Shown: positions 50,986 through 57,669 of the stretch, in pieces | Layout of the letters: each line of letters starts with the position of its first letter | How positions within the stretch are numbered: the first letter of the stretch is position 1 | Assembly: GCA_964410105.1 (NCBI GenBank) | Contig: CAYPFY010000013.1 | Span: forward strand, 1-64,000 | Direction of reading: 5' to 3' | Length of the DNA stretch: 64,000 nucleotides | Source of the DNA: CAYPFY01 sp964410105 | Lineage (GTDB): Bacteria > Bacteroidota > Ignavibacteria > UBA10030 > SZUA-254 | Made by a program: the position numbers and the translations under genes | Notes under the pieces: generated by a model | What the model was told of the DNA's origin: nothing | Databases searched by the model: none | Seen by the model: the letters and a program-made list of their open reading frames with translations, nothing else

Positions 50986-51125
50986 TCAGATTTTCTCCGA
51001 GTATACCGTTGCTTTTAGGATGTCTTCCATGAGACATCATCTCGAGAATGCGGACTGACGAACTATCCAAGGGCAAGTCTGAAGAGTATGAACGATCCCG
51101 CGATCGCCCGGATTGTTCGTTCCAT
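50986..51125 (-). pseudogene. Decayed DUF2892 (YgaP-like) membrane protein gene
   Basis: On the minus strand, an ATG at 51125 reads MERTIRAIAGSFILFRLALG, then TAG, then FVSPH. The normal family reads ...RxxAGxFIL...LALGWFVSP..., so the TAG likely replaced TGG (Trp). Further on, in another frame, CLMEDILKATVYSEKI and TGA (stop at 50988-50986) match the family end CPMEKILKALG. The middle helix is missing. The gene has one nonsense change, one frameshift and an internal deletion. Intact members are small inner-membrane proteins of unknown role. Confidence 0.7.
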
Positions 51126-51315
51126 CGTATTCAAATTCTCTTGGGTCAGACCAACAAATTTTGGACAGCTAATATAGGAATTTTTCTCGAAAATGACGAG
51201 TATCTCCGGCTCAATGCCGGTGAGTACGCGCGCGTTTGATGTTGTCATTTGCCCGCAGTAATCGTAAATTCCGGGGCTCATCTCATCGTCTCGAGTGTCT
51301 AATAAGAGGTTCTTC

Positions 51316-52314
51316 ATGCATGTCTCAACGACTGAATCCAAGACTTTAAGACCCCGATATATCGGTAAGGAGGTGGTTGCACAACATCTTTCGATGGAGT
51401 CGTGCATCGGCTTAATGGGCGATGCGATGAGGGATCTCGTAGGGGGGCAATCGCTGCAACCGCTTCGATCAATTATGTGGCTTCCCGAAAGGAGAGGGGG
51501 GCTGGGGATGATGCCCGCCTATGCGGCGAAAAGGAAGAGGCTGGGGATAAAGGTGCTGACGGTTTTTCCCGCCAATCGAGCTTCGGGCTACAGCTCGCAT
51601 CAGGGGCTCGTCGTGCTGTGCGAGAGCGAACATGGGCAGCTGCTCGCTATGGTCGATGCGGATGAAATTACGGCCATCCGGACCGCCGCCGTGAGCGGCC
51701 TTGCCACGAAATTGCTTTCCCGGGATGCCCCATCAAATCTTGCGGTTCTTGGCTCCGGGACTCAGGCCTTGCGCCATGTCGAGGCGATGTTTTGCGTGCG
51801 CAGTGTGCGTTCCGTTAAGGTATGGAGCCGCGAGTATTCTCATGCCGAAGGGCTCGCACGTCAGGTTAATGAAAAATATGGTCGACCCTCTCTGGCTGTC
51901 CGGGAGTCGAAGGATGCCGTGGCCGATGCGGATATTATTTGTACCGTTACCGCTTCACCGACGCCTGTCGTTTATGGCGAATGGGTGAAAAAGGGAGCAC
52001 ATATCAATGCCGTCGGGTCCTGTATCCCTTCGGCGCGGGAATGCGACACTGCGACAGTCCGCATGGCAAAACTGTATACCGACAGGTACGAATCGCTGTT
52101 CAAGGAGGCCGGGGATTTCATTATTGCGAAGAAGGAAGGCGCAATCGACGACGGCGATGTTCGCGGCGAATTGGGGGAGGTTCTCACAGGATTGAAGCGC
52201 GGTCGCGAAACCGATGACGAAGTGACGATGTTTAAATCGCTTGGAATTGGTATCGAGGATATCTATGCAGCGGACTTCGTTTATGAAAGGGTCATCAAAA
52301 TGGCGGTTCTATGA
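51316..52314 (+). CDS. Ornithine cyclodeaminase / mu-crystallin family enzyme
   Basis: 332 residues from the ATG at 51316 (AAGAGG seven bases ahead). The N-terminal domain has CIGLMGDAMRDLV and RSIMWLPERRGGLGMMPAYAAKR, the NAD(H)-binding Rossmann motif is NLAVLGSGTQALRHVEAM (near residue 130), and VCTVTASPTPVVYGEWVKKGAHINAVGS is the family dimer/active-site region. Members reduce cyclic imines or make proline from ornithine, or act in amino-acid catabolism such as ectoine use. Overlaps the dehydratase gene by ATGA, so the pair is coupled. Confidence 0.87.
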   Translation: MHVSTTESKTLRPRYIGKEVVAQHLSMESCIGLMGDAMRDLVGGQSLQPLRSIMWLPERRGGLGMMPAYAAKRKRLGIKVLTVFPANRASGYSSHQGLVVLCESEHGQLLAMVDADEITAIRTAAVSGLATKLLSRDAPSNLAVLGSGTQALRHVEAMFCVRSVRSVKVWSREYSHAEGLARQVNEKYGRPSLAVRESKDAVADADIICTVTASPTPVVYGEWVKKGAHINAVGSCIPSARECDTATVRMAKLYTDRYESLFKEAGDFIIAKKEGAIDDGDVRGELGEVLTGLKRGRETDDEVTMFKSLGIGIEDIYAADFVYERVIKMAVL

Positions 52315-53282
52315 AATCACTTCCTCCGCTACCTGTTCCGATCCCGCTTGATGAAATTCGAGCCGCCCGGGTCCGAATCCAGGGGAGTGTGAATCGGACC
52401 CCGTTGTTGCGACTCTACCTCGATGATTTTCCAGGCGAATTGTTTCTGAAGCTTGAGAATCTGCAGCCGATAGGCTCTTTCAAATTGCGGGGCGCCTGTA
52501 ACGCGATGGCCGTGGCGTACGACAAGCTCGCCGACGGGGTTTATACCGCAAGCGCCGGGAATATGGCTCAGGGTGTTGCATGGATCGCCCGATCGATGGG
52601 CATTCCCTGTACGGTTATCGTCCCCGATCATGCTCCGCAAACGAAACTGGATGCTATTGAGAGATTGGGGGGAAAATATATCAAGATTCCATTCGATGAA
52701 TGGTGGCAGGTTCTCACGACGCGGGATTATGGCGGGATGAAGGGATTGTTTGTCCATCCCGTCAGTGATCTGCCGGTCATCGCCGGTAACGGCACGATAG
52801 GCCTTGAAATTCTTGAAGATCTTCCCGGTCTGGATGCTGTGATCGTGCCGTACGGCGGAGGGGGGTTGATTTCGGGAATAGCGTCTGCAATCACCGCGCT
52901 GAAGCCTGGGACCAAGATTTATGCCTCGGAGACTTCTACCGCGGCTCCGCTGAGCAAATCGTTGCAGGCGGGGAGTCCGCAAAAGGTGGATTACACTCCG
53001 AGCTTCATAGACGGAATTGGGGGTGCCGGGATTCTTGAGGAGATGTGGTCTCTTGTAAAATCTTTGGTGAACGGTTCGATTGTTGTAAGTCCGAAAGAGA
53101 TAGCAATGGCTGTAAAATTACTTATTCAGCGAAGTCGTGTGATTGCAGAGGGGGCAGGTGGCTCCTCTGTCGCCGCAGCGCTGACGGGTAAAGCGGGCTA
53201 CGGTAAAGTGGTGTGCGTTGTCTCGGGGGGGAATATTGATGCAGCGATGATTATGAAGATAGTGGACGGTCGGATGCCGTAG
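52311..53282 (+). CDS. PLP-dependent threonine/serine dehydratase family
   Basis: 323 residues. Type II PLP fold: the Schiff-base lysine is Lys58 in PIGSFKLRGACNAM, the asparagine stretch is ASAGNMAQGVAW, and the phosphate-binding glycine loop is VPYGGGGLISGIASAI. It resembles threonine dehydratase, serine racemase and the EutB-type hydroxyectoine-utilisation dehydratase. The coupling with a cyclodeaminase-family gene matches the EutB/EutC pairing known from ectoine catabolism, but no other ectoine genes are seen, so the substrate remains open. Confidence 0.87.
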   Translation: MKSLPPLPVPIPLDEIRAARVRIQGSVNRTPLLRLYLDDFPGELFLKLENLQPIGSFKLRGACNAMAVAYDKLADGVYTASAGNMAQGVAWIARSMGIPCTVIVPDHAPQTKLDAIERLGGKYIKIPFDEWWQVLTTRDYGGMKGLFVHPVSDLPVIAGNGTIGLEILEDLPGLDAVIVPYGGGGLISGIASAITALKPGTKIYASETSTAAPLSKSLQAGSPQKVDYTPSFIDGIGGAGILEEMWSLVKSLVNGSIVVSPKEIAMAVKLLIQRSRVIAEGAGGSSVAAALTGKAGYGKVVCVVSGGNIDAAMIMKIVDGRMP

Positions 53283-53382
53283 CTCAATTGGAATAACCAA
53301 GACTTGGGATTGGGAGAAGATCGCACATGAGACATTAGGTGAGACGATCAGTAATATTGACTGTTGTAACTAAGGTAAAACG

Positions 53383-53973
53383 ATGAATCTCAGATTCTTG
53401 GGTGACGCATTCGACCACTGGAAAGGCTCGATCTTCAGCCATCTAGTTCAAAGAAAGTTGCTCTTTGGACTACGAGTCGACCCCATGGCGACCGATCAAG
53501 CGGATTGGACAGAGCTTGATTATTCAACCTATTCTCAGTTGCTCAGAGTAGAAAATTCATCCCTCGTCGAACACCGTAGCAATCTGCAAGACGATAGACA
53601 CGAATATATTCAAGAGACGTTGCATACTAAGGGGGACTTATTCTTAGATCCCGATACTGGAATTAGCACCAATGATCGCCCAGGAATCGAGCACTTGAAA
53701 GCCTCAGAGCTGAAGGCAATCCTTGACGATTCCCGCGATAGGCTAACAATGGTTTATCAGCACAACTCAAGAGGACCAGGCATTCACCACAGAGTGGATC
53801 AGGTTATGACCCACCTCAGCAAACACGGGGTGGAATTCCATGCTCTTGCATACGAATCAACGTCAGTCGCAATGCTTTTCTTTTCTAGTTCCACGGCCAG
53901 ATTGAGCGCGATAGCGCGATTTTACAATCAACTACTCGGTCGGCATGCTGGACGTCGGGTTTTCCAATGGTAA
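53383..53973 (+). CDS. Hypothetical protein
   Basis: 196 residues, no signal peptide, about 47 percent GC against a richer background by eye. Start MNLRFLGDAFDHWKGSIF, later HHRVDQVMTHLSKHGVEFHALAYESTSVAMLFFSSSTARLSAIARFYNQLLG. I do not recognise a family. The composition and the decayed neighbours suggest that it arrived by transfer. A ribosome site is not clear (GTAAAAC precedes the ATG). Confidence 0.5.
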   Translation: MNLRFLGDAFDHWKGSIFSHLVQRKLLFGLRVDPMATDQADWTELDYSTYSQLLRVENSSLVEHRSNLQDDRHEYIQETLHTKGDLFLDPDTGISTNDRPGIEHLKASELKAILDDSRDRLTMVYQHNSRGPGIHHRVDQVMTHLSKHGVEFHALAYESTSVAMLFFSSSTARLSAIARFYNQLLGRHAGRRVFQW

Positions 53974-54819
53974 GAGGTGGTAACTTCCGGATGTGGAGAT
54001 TTACCCTGGTGAACCTAGCCCACTACAATTATGTTTACCTTGATGACTTCCAATGACTGGAGTGACCCCTTACGTGGTACCGAGGTAAACTCGAGTTTCT
54101 TAGGACTTCTGGCTGGGTAACTACCTGGGTGGATTTGTGTGCCGTTAATCCGAGGACGGGAATCATTGGATTGGTTTGAGAAGATCGATGGTACGTTTTG
54201 AAATTGAGTACACGTTCTTTCCACTTCGTCCAGGTTGTGCGTCGTCATTATGACGGTCTTGCCTGAGCGACCCATATTTGAAATCAAACCACGGACAATG
54301 ACAGTGCTGTGAGGGTCGAGGGCATTGTTTGGTTCATCCATTTTTCGGGGTAAACTCCAGTTGATCAGATCGTACGGGCACACGGAATATGTGACACACT
54401 TCAGCTTAGAACTTTCTGCCGGCTGGAATGCCATAACCAAGAGCCTTGCCTCAGACGATGCATACCGGCGTGTGTTCACTGTGACGGCAGGGTACCCGCC
54501 AACTACAAAATGGTTTATTGGATGGATCGGCTCAGCTCAGTTTGGGTTCTCCGCGGGGCTTTAGTTTCCGGTTGACTGAATTTTGACCTTCAACAAATGG
54601 TTCCTTACCTTTCTATGCTGGCTGAATAGCCACCGCGAGGCACATCATAAGGCCTCTTCATTGTTCTTACACGTTCGTGGTGCAAAACAGTGGAGAGGGC
54701 TGTTTGTTTTAATGAATACAACAATAGACCGGTCGTGACTATTAGCGCGACCTTTCTATGGGGTTCATCAGGAATGTTATTGCAGTCGATTGCTATCCGT
54801 TCAAGGAGGGAAAAAGACC
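53974..54819. other. Degraded region between unknown gene and T9SS propeller
   Basis: 846 bases with no intact gene. The ABC-ATPase remnant lies at 54210-54341; the rest carries many stops in all frames. Confidence 0.5.
54210..54341 (-). pseudogene. ABC transporter ATPase fragment
   Basis: The minus strand reads MDEPNNALDPHSTVIVRGLISNMGRSGKTVIMTTHNLDEVERTC. This is the Walker B / D-loop / H-switch stretch of an ABC ATPase (canonical LDEPxxGLDP...GKTVIxxTHxLDExExxC). Nothing upstream in any frame resembles a Walker A or signature motif, and the downstream frame departs from the family. It is the remnant of a transporter gene. Confidence 0.65.
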
Positions 54820-56874
54820 GTGAAAAATGTCCCCAATTTCATTCTACTCTTATCACTGCTGCTCATTATTCCAAGTAGATCATTAACCCAATGGAAAGAA
54901 TGCAGTGGTCCGTTCGGCGGAAATGTCGTATCTATGGCTACAAGTGGTGGCGATATTTTTGCAGCGAGCTTCAACAACGGTGTCTTCCGCTCGACTGATC
55001 TTGGTTCGACTTGGACTCGAGCAGATGTTGGCTTGCCATCATTCACGCGCACATTGGCCACGTTCGGTACGAATGTAGTGGCGGGAACTGGTTATGGTGT
55101 CTACATTTCCACGAACAAAGGAACGAGCTGGACTTGCATCAGCAATACAAATCTCAATGTCAGTGCTTTGGCCGTAATCGACACAAACATCTTTTGTGCG
55201 ACGATATCGGGCGTATTCCGTTATTCGAACAGCGGAACTGACTGGGTCTCGGTCAATTCAGGACTACCGGGGGCTCTCGTCACAAGTTTCGCTACAAATG
55301 GATCAAATCTGTTCGCTGGAACCAACGGTGGCGGGATATTCCGCTTTTCAAGAGACAGCTCAAGTTGGATACCCGTTAATGAAGGTCTGGGGGATTATCA
55401 TATCCAGTCCATTATCAGTCATGGCTCAATGCTCGTGGCGGGTTCGTCTAGCGGCACCGTGTTCTTCTCCTCAGACAACGGAGCCAGCTGGGTCGGGGCC
55501 TCGACGGGTCTGCCGAGTAGGAGTATCATTGCTCTCGCTGCCAATGATTCCTGTTACATTGCGGCCACCGATACGGGGATCTTTCGTTCGAGGAATTTCG
55601 GTTTGAGCTGGAGTGATATTAATAATGGATTGGCGAACACTCATGTGATGGCACTTGCGGCCAGTGGAAAGAACTTGTTCGCGGGGACCTGGGGCGGCGG
55701 TATTTTCAAATCTATCGACGATGGATTGAACTGGTTGTCGGCATCGACTGGAATGACAGTGAGAGCTGTTACTTCTCTTCTTGCCAAGGATTCGAGCCTA
55801 TTTGTTGGGACAAGGTTAGGGATTTATCGAACGACGGATGAGGGGGCTACGTGGGCCGCGGAAGGAGCCTCATTATCAAGCGCCACAGTTAATTCGATTG
55901 CCACGAACGGTACCGAGATTTTTGCCGGCACCACCTCCGGCTTTTATTACTCCGCTGATAAAGGAATACATTGGAGCGGAGCCAGCAATGGTTTAACAAA
56001 TCGATCCGTGCGAGCCATCGTCGCTATCGATACAAATCTCTTCGTAGGTACCAACGGTGATGGTGTTTACCGTTCTACAAACCACGGAATAACCTGGAAT
56101 GTGACTACGTTATGGCTAGGTTATATATATGCCCTTGCCAGCGACGGGAAGAAATTGTACGCCGGTAGTACTTCGGGAGCGATTTGGGTCTCATCTGACT
56201 ACGGACTTACTTGGACTGCTGGGTTGGTCGAGAGTCCGACTGTTGACGCTCTGCTACTTTCCGACACCACTGTTGTCGCTGGAGTAAGCGGCGATGGCGA
56301 CGGCATATATCTTTCGACAGATAACGGCACAAGCTGGACTGCTAGCAACGCTGGCCTGGGCAGTAGAGATGTCCGCGTCCTTGCAGGAAGGGACCATGAA
56401 ATGTTTGCCGGGACATACGGGGGCGGTGTCTATTGCTCTTCGGACAATGGAACGAGTTGGGATTCAGTTAATCCAGGCTTGGCGGATCTGAGCGTTGCTG
56501 CATTGGCGATATCGAATACTAGTCTATTTGCCGGGACGGGGAGCAGTGTCTGGAGGCGATCGCTCTCAGAACTAAATACGTTCGCGATATCATCTGCTCC
56601 AATGTTACCATCACAGATCACCCTCGCGCAGAACTATCCAAATCCTTTCAACCCGGAGACAAGAATAACATACACACTACCGGCGGCCGGACCAGTTAGA
56701 CTTACAGTTCACGACGTGCTAGGACGCGAAGTCGCTCGCCTCGTCGATGATCGTGTTCAGCCGGGGACGCACACTGCCGCGTGGCACGCAGAAGGCGTCG
56801 CAAGCGGCATCTACTTCTACCGCCTCCAGGCTGCCAAGTTCAGCGAGACAAAGAAAATGATGGTGATCCGCTGA
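54820..56874 (+). CDS. T9SS-exported BNR propeller protein
   Basis: 684 residues from the GTG at 54820, with AAGGAGG ten bases upstream. A signal peptide (NFILLLSLLLIIPSRSLTQ) is followed by 13-15 Asp-box/BNR-type repeats (STDLGSTWTRAD, STNKGTSWTCIS, SSDNGASWVGAS, SIDDGLNWLSAS, STNHGITWNVTT and similar), which form one or two propellers. The end is a T9SS sorting domain (NYPNPFNPET, VLGREVARLVDD, GIYFYRLQAAK, TKKMMVIR). A surface or secreted protein of unknown binding partner. GC is lower than that of the window. Confidence 0.85.
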   Translation: MKNVPNFILLLSLLLIIPSRSLTQWKECSGPFGGNVVSMATSGGDIFAASFNNGVFRSTDLGSTWTRADVGLPSFTRTLATFGTNVVAGTGYGVYISTNKGTSWTCISNTNLNVSALAVIDTNIFCATISGVFRYSNSGTDWVSVNSGLPGALVTSFATNGSNLFAGTNGGGIFRFSRDSSSWIPVNEGLGDYHIQSIISHGSMLVAGSSSGTVFFSSDNGASWVGASTGLPSRSIIALAANDSCYIAATDTGIFRSRNFGLSWSDINNGLANTHVMALAASGKNLFAGTWGGGIFKSIDDGLNWLSASTGMTVRAVTSLLAKDSSLFVGTRLGIYRTTDEGATWAAEGASLSSATVNSIATNGTEIFAGTTSGFYYSADKGIHWSGASNGLTNRSVRAIVAIDTNLFVGTNGDGVYRSTNHGITWNVTTLWLGYIYALASDGKKLYAGSTSGAIWVSSDYGLTWTAGLVESPTVDALLLSDTTVVAGVSGDGDGIYLSTDNGTSWTASNAGLGSRDVRVLAGRDHEMFAGTYGGGVYCSSDNGTSWDSVNPGLADLSVAALAISNTSLFAGTGSSVWRRSLSELNTFAISSAPMLPSQITLAQNYPNPFNPETRITYTLPAAGPVRLTVHDVLGREVARLVDDRVQPGTHTAAWHAEGVASGIYFYRLQAAKFSETKKMMVIR

Positions 56875-56892
56875 TATGGAAGGAGGTCGAAG

Positions 56893-57276
56893 ATGAAGGT
56901 GGCTGCATCCTGTCGTAACGACTAGGCCTTAAAGCCTGATTTCCGGAGATCGCTACGAATCCTGCCTCTAGTCATCCTAATGACATCCGGATTCGGATCT
57001 GTTTACTCACAAATTGATTCCACCGCGCGGGAATATTTCCCGACGCAAATCGGAAATTACTGGGAGTATCAAACGTTTGCAGTCCCGCCCGACCCCTCTC
57101 CGTTAACCGGCGTGACAATCGTCGGCGATACTGTGCTTCCTAACGGATTGCCGTACAAGATCCTTGAATACAGAGACATATCACCTCCAGGGCCGGATGG
57201 CTTCAGAGAATACTGGCGTTACGATTTGGGAACTCTTCGTGCTCTCTCGTCACACGAAAAGAAAAAAGTGCCCTAA
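56893..57276 (+). pseudogene. Interrupted exported-protein gene
   Basis: ATG at 56893 with a perfect AAGGAGG is followed by TAG at codon 11 (56923-56925); the same frame then stays open to 57276 and carries a plausible signal (RSLRILPLVILMTSGFGSVYSQ) and mature start (EYFPTQIGNYWEYQTF). The C-terminus stops at KKKVP, shorter than such extracytoplasmic proteins. I read it as a gene with a premature stop and a truncated end. The ATG at 56980 gives a 98-residue product if a new start is used. Confidence 0.5.
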
Positions 57277-57282
57277 ATCGTG

Positions 57283-57366
57283 TGCCCGGAACAGGACTTG
57301 AACCTGCACGACCTTGCGGCCACTAGACCCTGAATCTAGCGCGTCTGCCAGTTTCGCCATCCGGGC
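57283..57366 (-). tRNA. tRNA-Leu (anticodon CAG)
   Basis: Minus strand, 84 bases. Acceptor GCCCGGA (57366-57360) pairs with TCCGGGC (57290-57284), discriminator A at 57283, no encoded CCA. D arm GGCGAAACTGGCAGACGC, anticodon arm CTAGATTCAGGGTCTAG (CAG), long class II variable arm TGGCCGCAAGGTCG, T arm GCAGGTTCAAGTCCTGT. Class II shape and all arms fit leucine. Confidence 0.95.
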
Positions 57367-57384
57367 ATGAAATTCACACTATTT

Positions 57385-57413
57385 TGAGTACTTCGGAGAG
57401 CTGTCGACCGCAA
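57385..57413 (-). promoter_or_regulatory. Promoter TTGCGG-N17-TACTCA (tRNA-Leu)
   Basis: Minus strand: TTGCGG 57413-57408, 17 bases, TACTCA 57390-57385. Transcription would start about 12 bases ahead of the mature 5' end of the tRNA. Confidence 0.4.
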
Positions 57414-57533
57414 AAATACCGCTCTTGGAGGGATGACTGTTGCAGAATGATATCAGGCTGCATCAGCTGGTAATAAGCGGTAAACGCTGTTGTTTCATCA
57501 TGGTAGCAAATTTTGGGGTCATTTTCAATCTAA

Positions 57534-57600
57534 GACTTGCTCTGCATATAGAGGCAGGTCAATGATGCCCGTCGGGGGCTCGATCCCCCCACCGGCACCA
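57534..57600 (+). other. Hairpin and tRNA 3'-end remnant, possible attachment site
   Basis: GACTTGCTCT pairs with AGAGGCAGGTC (57534-57560, one bulge). Right after it 57574-57600 reads GGGGGCTCGATCCCCCC then ACCGGCACCA: a T arm with a six- instead of seven-base loop, an acceptor strand and an encoded CCA. No matching 5' half (GCCGGTG) is found nearby, so this is a fragment rather than a gene. Such 3' pieces are left at integrated element borders. Confidence 0.45.
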
Positions 57601-57669
57601 GAGAGTGAGCGGAAGGATACGCCGGGGGGAACGGTCGACCCCAATTCGGGAAATTCTCCCAACCGGCCG

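Larger units (their letters stand above)
50700..51315. other. Intergenic region with a promoter and a decayed gene
   Basis: 616 bases without an intact gene. It holds the minus-strand promoter at 50810-50838 and the remains of a DUF2892 gene (50986-51125). The rest, 51126-51315, should contain the promoter of the cyclodeaminase gene; I see no strong element there. Confidence 0.5.
57367..57669. other. Gap between tRNA-Leu and the T9SS protease gene
   Basis: About 300 bases without a gene. It holds the tRNA promoter (57385-57413), a 10-base hairpin with one bulge (57534-57560) and a tRNA-3'-end-like segment (57561-57600). No other coding or structural signal was recognised. Confidence 0.5.

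Noticed and set aside
51063..51407. 114-codon minus-strand frame ahead of the cyclodeaminase gene
   Set aside because: Only its last 20 codons resemble a protein (DUF2892); the rest is antisense to the start of the cyclodeaminase gene, so the remnant is called instead.
57490..57600. End of a transfer-messenger RNA
   Set aside because: No upstream acceptor half, tag reading frame or pseudoknots that I can see; the fragment is reported as a tRNA 3' remnant instead.
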